DNA from: Lentisphaeria bacterium
Lineage (GTDB): Bacteria > Verrucomicrobiota > Lentisphaeria > Oligosphaerales > Oligosphaeraceae
Direction of reading: 5' to 3'
NCBI GenBank assembly: GCA_016303095.1
Contig: JAEDMH010000080.1
Location: forward strand, 1-10,529
DNA length: 10,529 nt
A program made the position numbers and the translations under genes. A model generated the notes under the pieces. That model was not told the origin of the DNA. It saw only the letters and a list, made by a program, of their open reading frames with translations, and did not search any database. Positions 1-6,622 of the stretch are shown in pieces (position 1 is the first letter of the stretch; each line of letters begins with the position of its first letter).

Positions 1-3000
1 TCCTTGCGTCGTAGTTCTCCGGAGGTGCGGCAGTTTCCCCTCAAATTGAACACATAGATACTTGAGAACTCATCAGCAAGGAATTTTCGGAAACCGGATG
101 TGGCGTTGCCGTCAATCCAGGCACCGTTGGAGACAAAGGCGATGATACCGCCGTTGTCTTTGTCCAGACGGTCGGTAGCCCAGCGAAATGCTTTGATATA
201 GGAATCGTAGAGGGAGTTTTTGTTGGTGGACCTACTGGCAGCGGCGTACGTCTCTGCGATGCGTCGTTCCAGTTTGGGATAGGATTGGTTCTGGGCGTTG
301 TCGTTGGCGGATTTCTGTCCCACAGAGTAGGGGGGATTTCCGATGATGATTCGGATGGGCGCTTTTTTCTGAGCGATGACCCGTTCAGAATTCTTCTCAA
401 ACATCTCGGAAAATAGCTTGTTGCTGTCGTCGGCTTCCCCTAACTGGAAAGTATCTGTAAGACAGATACCACTGAAATTCTGATATCCCTTATTATTTCG
501 GCACAAATCGTGGTAGACATTTTCGATATTAATGGAGGCGATGTAATAAGCAAGGAGGACAATTTCATTAGCGTGAAGCTCGTAGTGGTACTTACGTTCC
601 AAGTCTTCAGCCTTGATGTGTCCGCTCTGGAGCAGGCGAGTAATAAATGTTCCTGTGCCAGTGAAGGGGTCCAAAATATGGACGTTTTCGTCCGTCAAGG
701 AGCGGTTGAATTCCTTTTTTAGCACGTCTGCCACGGAGTTGATGATGAAGTCAACTACCTCCACTGGCGTATAGACGATACCCAGTTTCTCCACCACTTT
801 GGGGAAGGCAGACTTGAAGAATTTGTCATAGAGTTCCACGATAATCTTCTGGCGACCTTCCGCATTGTTGATGCCTTCCACACGTTCGGCGATGGATTTG
901 TAGAAGCGTGCCATGACCTCTGCCTCTGTAGAGGGAATCTCCTCCTGCAGGGCGTCAATCATCTTCTGCATAGCAATGGAAACCGGGTTACTCTTGACGA
1001 AGGAATAGTTCTCAAAGAGTGCCTCGAAGACAGGCCGGGTGATAATGTGTTGCGCCAGCATTTCCACTGCCTCGTCCTCAGCCACGGAGGGATTCAAGTT
1101 CTTGCGCAGGCCAGAGAGGAACTCTTGGAAATTCTGGCGATGAACACCACCCTCGGCAATCAGCTTTTTGATGCGTTCAATGTGCTTTTCCGCGACAGCC
1201 GCCACATCTTTTGCCCAGAGTTCCCAGTAGCGGCGAGTTCCCACCTTCTTGACCATGCGGGCAAAGATGACATTCTGCAGGGACTCGTACTTCAGGTTCA
1301 GCTCCAGTTGCTTCTCGATGCTTATTGGCACACCGTCCACATAGATAATGCGGTGGTTATGGCCGTCGTCATCGACTTTGGTTGCAACACCCTCACCGGA
1401 GCTACGTCCTCCCTTGCCGATGTTGTGGTTGTCATCCCTTCCCTTGCCAGGACGACGATTCAACTCAATCTTGTTGATTTCCGCATTGAAACGGTCATCG
1501 TGAGCGCGGAGGGCGTTGAGAACCGTCCAGACCACGGCGAAGCAATCGCTCTTGTCCAGGGCCTCCTCGGGACTCATGGTGGCAGGAATGATGACAGGGA
1601 TGATGATATAGCCATATTTCTTACCTGGTGCCTTGCGCATGACACGTCCCACGGACTGGACCACATCCACCTGGGAGTTGCGAGAGGAAAGGAACATGAC
1701 GGCATCCAAGGAAGGCACATCCACGCCTTCGGAAAGGCAACGGACGTTGGTGAGAATGCGGCACTCGTGTGAGTGGGTTGGCGTGGACTTCAGCCAGCTC
1801 AGTTTCTCCTGTCGCGTAGCAGCACCCATGCCCCCGTCGATGTGGTCCGCCTTCACTAGAACCATTTTTTCGCGGGTTGCCGCATCCAAGGTTTCATAGT
1901 AGGTATTCTTCTGCAGATTGAAGATGTTGGTGATATGTTTGGACATCTTGATGGTCTGACAGAAGGCGACGGCAGTGTGCATGAGCGAAGGATCGGAAGA
2001 CTTGATCAAGTCTTCGTCCAGTACCATGCGTTTGGAAAGAGCATTGATACAGCCTATGAGCTTGGCAATATCGTCCGCATTAATTTCCCCATTGGAGGCG
2101 GCTATAGCTTTTTGGAACTCGGCGGGAATCTCGCTTTCCTGGGCAGTCAACACCAGCACCTTGTAATCAGAGAGCAAGTCCTTCTCAACGGCTTCGCCAA
2201 ATCCGATGCGATAGACCTCTTCACCATAGATAGCAGGGTCATCCATAGAGCAAAGATACGCCTCCGCCTCTTTTGCCTTTTCCTTCACATCATCTTTGTA
2301 GAGGCGCGGGGTGGCGGTCATATAGATGCGCTTGTGCCCTTGGATGAACTCGTTATCGTGGATACGAATAAAGGCAGACTCGTCATAGCCCTTGCGCTTA
2401 AAATCATCGTTCTTCAATGCTACACCTGTGGTTCGGTGGGCTTCGTCGCAAATAATAAGGTCGAAGACACAGGAGTCCTGCTGTTCTGCATTCAAGGCCT
2501 TCTGCACTTCCGCGACACGCTCAATGGACTGGTACGTGGAAAAGACGACTGTCATGCCCTCGGCACTGTTCCCTTTGCCAGACTGGAACTGTCGCTGGAT
2601 CTCTTTCACATTCGTTGATGCAGGCAATGCTAGATCTTCAATGCGGAAACCTCCCTCGTCATTTTCAGTTTTCTTTTTAGAGGCTTCAACGTCAGAGCAG
2701 ATACAGATAGGCTTGATAGGAGAGGCGGCAAATGTGCTCCATTCAATGAGCGTCTGATTCAGCAAGGCAATAGAGGGGACCAAGAAGAGCACAAGCCCCT
2801 TTCCGTTGGTTTCGTTTTCAGCAATTTTCAGGGAAGTAAAAGTCTTACCAGTCCCGCATGCCATAATCAAGCGGCCTCGATCATGGGACATGAAATGTTC
2901 ATGAAAAAGACGAATGGCCTTCTGTTGATGTTCGAAAACAGTCCGTTCATTCAGGAGGGCCTTGGAACCATGAATATCTTCCTCCAACTTTCCCCAGTCT

Positions 3001-3467
3001 ACGGGAGCATTCTCCAGATCCATCAAACCAATAATGCTAACAGGAATAGCAAGGTTTTCCAAGGCATGGCGCGCCTCGTGTGACCAATTGTTTGTCGTGG
3101 ACACCCAAAGACGATGTCGGAAACCGACCTGCTCATAGTCCTCGTTGCGAAAGCGTTTTTCGGACGTGGATAGGAATGTATCCACATGCGCCTTAGTAAT
3201 TTGTGTGTCTTTGTCATAGCATTTGCATTGAACGGCCCAGAAGTCCCCCTCTTTCGTCATGATCACCAAATCAATGCCTGTATCCTTCCCTGACCCAAAA
3301 TCCTTGCGATGTGGGAAATCACTCCAAAGCCATACTTCTTTGACAATCGTTTCGAAATAAGGAATCGTCAGCAAATAAGCCTTGATTAGTCGTTCAAAAC
3401 GCGCCCCTTTATCATGCTCAGAAAAAGAATATTTACGATATCTTTCAAGAATGGAAGAAAAATTCAT
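1..3467 (-). CDS. Type ISP restriction-modification enzyme (nuclease-helicase-N6 methyltransferase), C-terminus beyond window
   Basis: One uninterrupted minus-strand frame starts at the ATG 3467-3465 and runs off the left edge after 1155 codons. The start is supported by GGAG (3477-3474) six bases upstream and an in-frame TAG at 3497-3495. Domains seen in order: an Mrr-like PD-(D/E)XK nuclease with D66 in GKDTGID and Q80-C81-K82; a superfamily 2 helicase with Walker A ACGTGKT (about 203-209), DEAH (341-344), TATP (384-387) and motif VI QSVGRVMRK (604-612); a coupler-like region; then a gamma-type N6-adenine methyltransferase with motif I DPFTGTGTF (933-941) and motif IV NPPY (1044-1047). This order is that of type ISP enzymes such as LlaGI and LlaBIII, about 1600 residues long, which translocate on DNA and cut unmethylated sites. 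The missing part should be the rest of the methyltransferase and the target-recognition domain. Base composition is visibly more AT-rich than the housekeeping genes to the right, suggesting acquisition by transfer. The gene is intact as far as seen; specificity cannot be read. Confidence 0.93.
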   Translation of the reverse strand, partial: MNFSSILERYRKYSFSEHDKGARFERLIKAYLLTIPYFETIVKEVWLWSDFPHRKDFGSGKDTGIDLVIMTKEGDFWAVQCKCYDKDTQITKAHVDTFLSTSEKRFRNEDYEQVGFRHRLWVSTTNNWSHEARHALENLAIPVSIIGLMDLENAPVDWGKLEEDIHGSKALLNERTVFEHQQKAIRLFHEHFMSHDRGRLIMACGTGKTFTSLKIAENETNGKGLVLFLVPSIALLNQTLIEWSTFAASPIKPICICSDVEASKKKTENDEGGFRIEDLALPASTNVKEIQRQFQSGKGNSAEGMTVVFSTYQSIERVAEVQKALNAEQQDSCVFDLIICDEAHRTTGVALKNDDFKRKGYDESAFIRIHDNEFIQGHKRIYMTATPRLYKDDVKEKAKEAEAYLCSMDDPAIYGEEVYRIGFGEAVEKDLLSDYKVLVLTAQESEIPAEFQKAIAASNGEINADDIAKLIGCINALSKRMVLDEDLIKSSDPSLMHTAVAFCQTIKMSKHITNIFNLQKNTYYETLDAATREKMVLVKADHIDGGMGAATRQEKLSWLKSTPTHSHECRILTNVRCLSEGVDVPSLDAVMFLSSRNSQVDVVQSVGRVMRKAPGKKYGYIIIPVIIPATMSPEEALDKSDCFAVVWTVLNALRAHDDRFNAEINKIELNRRPGKGRDDNHNIGKGGRSSGEGVATKVDDDGHNHRIIYVDGVPISIEKQLELNLKYESLQNVIFARMVKKVGTRRYWELWAKDVAAVAEKHIERIKKLIAEGGVHRQNFQEFLSGLRKNLNPSVAEDEAVEMLAQHIITRPVFEALFENYSFVKSNPVSIAMQKMIDALQEEIPSTEAEVMARFYKSIAERVEGINNAEGRQKIIVELYDKFFKSAFPKVVEKLGIVYTPVEVVDFIINSVADVLKKEFNRSLTDENVHILDPFTGTGTFITRLLQSGHIKAEDLERKYHYELHANEIVLLAYYIASINIENVYHDLCRNNKGYQNFSGICLTDTFQLGEADDSNKLFSEMFEKNSERVIAQKKAPIRIIIGNPPYSVGQKSANDNAQNQSYPKLERRIAETYAAASRSTNKNSLYDSYIKAFRWATDRLDKDNGGIIAFVSNGAWIDGNATSGFRKFLADEFSSIYVFNLRGNCRTSGELRRK

Positions 3468-3558
3468 TATTGACTCCAAATCGGGGAGAATGGTCTACTA
3501 AATTTGCAACACCTCAGGATGTTCCATGCACTTCCAGTGTTTTCAAAATTTCTAGGCA

Positions 3559-3588
3559 ATATAACTGAACTTCCCCGTACCTGTTCAA
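3559..3588 (-). promoter_or_regulatory. Candidate sigma70-type promoter of the R-M gene
   Basis: On the minus strand TTGAAC (3588-3583) is followed after 18 bases by TTATAT (3564-3559); reading TATATT instead gives a 19-base spacer. It lies about 90 bases upstream of the R-M start codon, in the AT-rich part of the intergenic region. A consensus-like TTGACT at 3600-3595 lies just upstream but has no matching -10 at 16-18 bases. The promoter is inferred from sequence only. Confidence 0.4.
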
Positions 3589-3594
3589 CAGGTA
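3578..3594. promoter_or_regulatory. Perfect 17-bp palindrome, candidate operator
   Basis: TACCTGTTCAACAGGTA is a perfect inverted repeat with 8-base arms around one central base. It covers the candidate -35 element of the R-M promoter, the position expected for a repressor site. Arms of this length without a loop cannot form a good RNA hairpin, which favours binding of a dimeric protein. No controller (C) protein gene is visible nearby, so the regulator is unknown. Confidence 0.5.
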
Positions 3595-3600
3595 AGTCAA

Positions 3601-4096
3601 AAATTTTTCTTTTTCATGATCGAAATGTTCATTCTTACTCTCCCCTCATCTCCATTGTTGACATGTCGCTCTTCTAGTCTCCAGAAGACATGAAAACAAA
3701 TGAAAATCCTTTCCCCGGTTTCTCCTAATATGAATTCTTCCCCCTTCCAGAAGCGATAGGGCGTTCAAGAAAGCAGTCACATTCCTTCCACGTTTCCACC
3801 GAAAGTTCACCTTGTTCCCTCTAGTGCTTTCTTCCTCCTGCTGGCGGGATTATACCGTGTCATCGCAGTATGGCCCCTCTGCGTGCTTCGTGAGGGAGTT
3901 GCCATGCTATCCTATCCGCAGGGAGGCGGAGCGTGCCCGGAGGGCGGTGCCCGCCATCACCGTCTCGAAGCTGTTGTCCCCAGGATTGCGGTGTGGGGGG
4001 GGATCGTCGTCCTGTGGGCCGCAAGCGTCCCAGGGCGGCATCCAGGATTTCCTCCTTTGCCACATCCCTTTTCCTGTATTCTTTGTAATGAGGGAC
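3601..4096. other. Intergenic region between the divergent R-M and mntA-hepT genes
   Basis: No convincing gene. Bases 3601 to about 3830 are AT-rich and contain an imperfect inverted repeat (CATGTC at 3662-3667 with GACATG at 3687-3692). From about 3840 the composition turns GC-rich like the housekeeping side, so a composition boundary lies inside the gap. The GC-rich part carries one copy of a 27-bp repeat (3923-3949) and an 8-G run (3995-4002). A minus-strand TATAAT at 3854-3849 has no acceptable -35 partner. Short open frames here lack ribosome binding sites and family resemblance. Confidence 0.6.
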
Positions 4097-4108
4097 TTGC
4101 AGATTCAA
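3907..4108 (-). other. Possible decayed coding remnant or repeat-derived sequence
   Basis: On the minus strand a frame from an ATG at 4108 reads protein-like (KEEILDAALGRLRPTG) until the 8-base homopolymer at 4002-3995. After a one-base frame change the reading continues as HRNPGDNSFETVMAG, then TALRARSASLRIG and a TAG at 3909-3907. Residues TALRARSAS are the same as at the C-terminus of manC because both are encoded by the 27-bp repeat. No family is recognised and no ribosome binding site is evident. It could be an old gene fragment with a frameshift or simply a dispersed repeat that happens to stay open. Confidence 0.2.
3923..3949 (+). repeat. 27-bp direct repeat, distal copy
   Basis: These 27 bases are identical, in the same orientation, to 4908-4934. 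The copy is non-coding here and lies about 240 bases upstream of mntA. With the other copy it brackets a segment of about 960 bases that contains the whole mntA-hepT operon. The match stops abruptly on both sides. Confidence 0.85.
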
Positions 4109-4124
4109 AAAGGTGGGTTACACT
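4097..4124 (+). promoter_or_regulatory. Candidate promoter of mntA-hepT
   Basis: TTGCAG (4097-4102) and TACACT (4119-4124) are separated by 16 bases, giving a moderate sigma70-type match that ends 36 bases before the mntA start codon. MNT-HEPN operons are often autoregulated, but no clear operator palindrome is seen over these elements. Confidence 0.35.
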
Positions 4125-4160
4125 CTATTCACAGTCGCGATGAAGGAGGGCATTTCCGTT

Positions 4161-4460
4161 ATGCGCCAGCTTGACCGTATCAGACAGATGAGGGACGAGA
4201 TCCAAGACGTTGCGCGGAAGCACAACGCCGAGAGGATTTTTGTTTTCGGATCCTGCGCCCGTGGCGAGGAGACGTCAGAAAGCGACATTGACTTCCTCGC
4301 CGACTTCCGCAAGGACGCGTCCCTGTTCGACCATGCGGGGCTTGAGATCGACCTTGAAGATATGCTTGGATGCAAGGTGGACGTGGTCGGTCTTAATCGG
4401 CTTTCGACAGACGATGCCTTTTCCCGCAGGGTGAAAAAAGAGATGATCGCGCTGTGCTGA
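4161..4460 (+). CDS. mntA: MntA-type nucleotidyltransferase antitoxin (MNT domain)
   Basis: The 99-residue protein is a minimal nucleotidyltransferase. It carries the exact family signature GS-x10-DxD: G30-S31 in FGSCARGE and D42/D44 in SDIDFL, with a third likely metal ligand, D74, in KVDVV. In the characterised MntA-HepT pair of Shewanella, MntA neutralises the toxin by transferring AMP groups to a tyrosine beside its active site. The ATG at 4161 was chosen because AAGGAGG (4143-4149) lies 11 bases upstream. Earlier in-frame starts (GTG 4113, ATG 4140) would add residues not typical of the family and would swallow that site. The last codons overlap the start of the downstream hepT by 7 bases, so the two are translationally coupled. 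All catalytic residues are present, so it looks functional. Confidence 0.92.
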   Translation: MRQLDRIRQMRDEIQDVARKHNAERIFVFGSCARGEETSESDIDFLADFRKDASLFDHAGLEIDLEDMLGCKVDVVGLNRLSTDDAFSRRVKKEMIALC

Positions 4461-4801
4461 CGGATCTGGAAAGGGTGGAGCATATGCTCCAGGTTGCCGA
4501 CAGCCTGATTCGGATTGCCTCTTCGGTCACGAAGGAGCAATATGCGAAATCTGTCGAAAAGCAGTTTGCCATCAAGTTCGCCTTTGTCATGCTTGGCGAG
4601 GACGCCGCGCAGATATCCCAGACGGCACGGGAGCACTTCCCCGATATTCCCTGGAGAGTCATGAGGGGGATGCGCAATATTGTCGTCCACGACTATAGCA
4701 AGACCGAGGAGTCCGTCATATGGGCAACCGCCGTTGGGGACGTGCGCGTCCTGCGCTCCAAGCTGGCGGCCATGGCCGATGAGCTTCGGCGTCAAGGCTG
4801 A
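4454..4801 (+). CDS. hepT: HepT-type HEPN RNase toxin (DUF86)
   Basis: The 115-residue helical protein belongs to the HEPN/DUF86 family and is the toxin partner of the upstream MntA. The RNase motif R-x4-H is present as R74-NIVV-H79, and it continues as D80-Y81. This gives the complete R-x4-H-x-Y motif, in which the tyrosine is the residue AMPylated by MntA in the studied Shewanella system. The reading frame starts at GTG 4454, inside the mntA stop region (stop at 4458-4460), an overlap of 7 bases typical of coupled toxin-antitoxin genes. Length is usual for the family. The gene is convergent with manC. No intrinsic terminator with a T-run on the plus strand was found after it. The catalytic motif is intact, so an active toxin is expected. 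Confidence 0.92.
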   Translation: MLTDLERVEHMLQVADSLIRIASSVTKEQYAKSVEKQFAIKFAFVMLGEDAAQISQTAREHFPDIPWRVMRGMRNIVVHDYSKTEESVIWATAVGDVRVLRSKLAAMADELRRQG

Positions 4802-4829
4802 CCCTCTCCCCCGAATCGCGTTCCATCGC

Positions 4830-4875
4830 AAAAAAAATCCCCCGCAGGCTGCCCTTGGGGCAACGTCTGCGGGGG
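4830..4875 (-). terminator. Intrinsic terminator of manC
   Basis: Read on the minus strand, CCCCCGCAG (4875-4867) pairs perfectly with CTGCGGGGG (4847-4839). An inner TGCCC/GGGCA stem extends the hairpin, and after one A come eight T residues (4837-4830). It begins 22 bases after the manC stop codon. It sits between convergent hepT and manC, but the T-run is only on the manC side. Confidence 0.9.
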
Positions 4876-4897
4876 CGTGGGCGGAAGTCTCCTTGTC

Positions 4898-6004
4898 TTA
4901 CAACTGTGAGGCGGAGCGTGCCCGGAGGGCGGTGACCACATCCCGGACATCCTGAGTGCGGTCCTTGGGCATGATGAGGACGGCGTCGTCATCCACCACC
5001 ACCACCATATCCTTCAGGCCCACCGCGGCCACGGCCACCTTGTTCTGTCCCGGGGAGTTGTAGATGATGCTGGAGTTGCAATCCAGCACCACGGGGTTTC
5101 CGAAGGCCACGTTTCCGGCGTTATCCGGGGGGAAGGTGCGCTGAATCACCTCCCAGCTCCCCAGATCATCCCACAGGAAGTTTCCGGGGATGACGGAAAT
5201 GCGGTCGGACTTCTCCATGAGAGCGTAGTCGATGGAGATATTGGGCATGGCATCGAAGATGGTTTCGGCCCGTCGCTGGTCGTCGGCCATGATGGCGTCG
5301 GTGAGATCCTCCAAGGTTTCCGCCAGAATCGGGTTGGCCCGTCCGAACTCGTTTTGGAAGGTGGAGAGTCTCCAGAAGAACATACCGGAGTTCCAGTAGC
5401 AGTGTCCTCCGGCGATATAGCGGGCCGCCACATCCGCCGTAGGCTTTTCATGGAAGGCCTTCACGGTGTAGAGGGGGAAGCGGTCGTTCTTATTCACGGT
5501 CCCGTCCACGGCGTCCACCTGGAGATATCCGTATCCCGTCTCGGGGCGGATTGGCTGGATGCCAATGGTGACCAGCCGGTCGTTGTTCTCGGCGGCCTCC
5601 AAGGCGGCGGTGACGGTTTCGGCGAAGGGGCCCACTTCAGGGATGCGGTGGTCGGCAGTGAGAACGGCCATGGTCACTCCCTCAGGCCCCAGTTCCCGAT
5701 GGCGGGCCATGATGGAGGCGGAGGCATAGATCAGGCATCCCGCCGTATTCCGGTGGCTGGGCTCCGCCAGCACATTCTCCTGGGGAATGCCCAGGTTGCA
5801 CTCCTGGATGGGCTTCTGGAGTCCCTGACTGGTGGCAATGTAGATGTCCTCCGCCGGCACCACTGCCTTTGCGCGCTCCACCGCCTCCGCCAAGAGAGAC
5901 TGCCCGCTGCTGGTCAGAGTCAGAAGCTGCTTGGGGCGGGAAGCGCGGGACAAAGGCCAGAAGCGCTCGCCGGTGCCGCCGGCCATGATGACAATCACTC
6001 TCAT
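4898..6004 (-). CDS. manC: Mannose-1-phosphate guanylyltransferase
   Basis: This 368-residue enzyme makes GDP-mannose from mannose-1-phosphate and GTP, the precursor for mannose, fucose and related sugars of surface polysaccharides. The N-terminal nucleotidyltransferase signature is complete (MAGGTGERFWPLSR, residues 7-20, then PKQ 24-26). Further family motifs are EPSHRNTAG (81-89), LTADH (115-119), FHEKP, YWNSGMFFW, SIDYALMEKSD and WDDLGSWE. It is the single-domain form, with no phosphomannose isomerase domain. The ATG at 6004-6002 is supported by AGGAGG (6020-6015) ten bases upstream; the open frame extends further upstream but without family similarity. The last residues, TALRARSASQL, are encoded by a 27-bp sequence repeated elsewhere in the window, so the tail may have been exchanged. 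A strong terminator follows. It lies 208 bases downstream of rsfS and may be co-transcribed or have its own promoter. Confidence 0.95.
   Translation of the reverse strand: MRVIVIMAGGTGERFWPLSRASRPKQLLTLTSSGQSLLAEAVERAKAVVPAEDIYIATSQGLQKPIQECNLGIPQENVLAEPSHRNTAGCLIYASASIMARHRELGPEGVTMAVLTADHRIPEVGPFAETVTAALEAAENNDRLVTIGIQPIRPETGYGYLQVDAVDGTVNKNDRFPLYTVKAFHEKPTADVAARYIAGGHCYWNSGMFFWRLSTFQNEFGRANPILAETLEDLTDAIMADDQRRAETIFDAMPNISIDYALMEKSDRISVIPGNFLWDDLGSWEVIQRTFPPDNAGNVAFGNPVVLDCNSSIIYNSPGQNKVAVAAVGLKDMVVVVDDDAVLIMPKDRTQDVRDVVTALRARSASQL
4908..4934 (+). repeat. 27-bp direct repeat, copy inside the manC 3' end
   Basis: Identical to 3923-3949 in the same orientation. This copy encodes, on the minus strand, the residues TALRARSAS just before the manC stop codon (4900-4898). 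A repeat at the very end of a core gene and again beyond an accessory operon resembles the target duplication left by integration at a gene's 3' end, but no integrase is seen. Confidence 0.85.
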
Positions 6005-6212
6005 GGTGGTATTTCCTCCTAGGTTGGGGGCCGAGGCTCCGCCTTTCCTTCCCTCCTCCATGCAGAGGGCTCGTTCCCGGGAGAGAAGAAAAGGCATTCC
6101 CTGCCGGGGCGGGAGAAGGGGGGGGATGGCGGAGCCGTTCGGTTGTATCGGGATCGAGAATCTAGTGCCGGGAGCGGGATGTTCCGGTGGGGGGGATCCC
6201 CGGAGCGTGGCG
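6005..6212 (-). other. rsfS-manC intergenic spacer
   Basis: A GC-rich spacer between rsfS and manC. An imperfect hairpin (TCCGG...CCCCGGA, about 6183-6203) starts roughly 9 bases after the rsfS stop but lacks a T-run, so it is not a convincing terminator. No clear -35/-10 pair for manC was found. The manC ribosome binding site is at 6020-6015. Confidence 0.5.
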
Positions 6213-6620
6213 TCACTTGCCGGAAAATCCTGGAGCAGGGCGGGTGGGAGAGGAGCGGAGCAGGACCTTGGACTCGTCCCACAGTTCCTCCAATTGGTAG
6301 AAGTTGCGCATTTCGGGTTCCAGGATGTGGACCAGAACCAGGCCGTAGTCCAACACCATCCAGCGGCTTTCCGGTTCGCCATCGGTTCCCCGGGGACGCA
6401 GCCCGGCCTCCACCATGGTGCGTTTCACATGGTCGGCGATGGCGCGGATGTGGGGCATGGAGGTGCCGCTGCAGACGATGTAGTATTCCGCCACCATGGC
6501 CTGGCGGTCCCGCACATCAAAAAGAAGAATGTCCTGGGCCTTGGTATCCTCGCAGGTCTTCACGCAGAGCTTGGCGATTTCCAGGGAATCCAGGGCGGGG
6601 GATTGGGGTTCTGTGGTCAT
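6213..6620 (-). CDS. rsfS: Ribosome silencing factor RsfS (YbeB/iojap family)
   Basis: The 135-residue protein is a member of the RsfS/iojap family, which binds ribosomal protein uL14 on the large subunit and blocks joining of the 30S subunit, reducing translation when nutrients are short. Visible family features are DILLFDVRD, the YYIVCSGTS strand near residues 46-54, and the signature DYGLVLVHILEPEMRNFYQL near residues 90-110. The length is usual for the family. The ATG at 6620-6618 is preceded by an excellent AGGAGGTG five bases away. That site lies within the end of nadD, and only two bases separate the nadD stop from this start, so the genes are co-transcribed and probably translationally coupled. 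nadD-rsfS pairing is very common in bacteria and supports both calls. Confidence 0.95.
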   Translation of the reverse strand: MTTEPQSPALDSLEIAKLCVKTCEDTKAQDILLFDVRDRQAMVAEYYIVCSGTSMPHIRAIADHVKRTMVEAGLRPRGTDGEPESRWMVLDYGLVLVHILEPEMRNFYQLEELWDESKVLLRSSPTRPAPGFSGK

Positions 6621-6622
6621 GA

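Noticed and set aside
1047..2757. Plus-strand open frames of 121-241 codons across the R-M gene
   Set aside because: They are antisense to an uninterrupted frame with helicase motifs in the right order.
3849..3854. Perfect TATAAT on the minus strand
   Set aside because: No acceptable -35 at 16-18 bases and it is nearly 390 bases from the R-M start.
4113..4160. Longer mntA beginning at GTG 4113
   Set aside because: The ribosome binding site AAGGAGG at 4143-4149 serves the ATG at 4161, and the extra residues are not typical of MNT antitoxins; the candidate promoter -10 would also lie inside the gene.
3812..4174. Plus-strand open frame of 120 codons before mntA
   Set aside because: No ribosome binding site, no family resemblance, cysteine- and arginine-rich translation, and it overlaps the mntA start in another frame.
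4898..6382. manC extended upstream to a 494-codon frame
   Set aside because: The extra N-terminal part overlaps rsfS in another frame and has no family similarity; a good ribosome binding site precedes the ATG at 6004.
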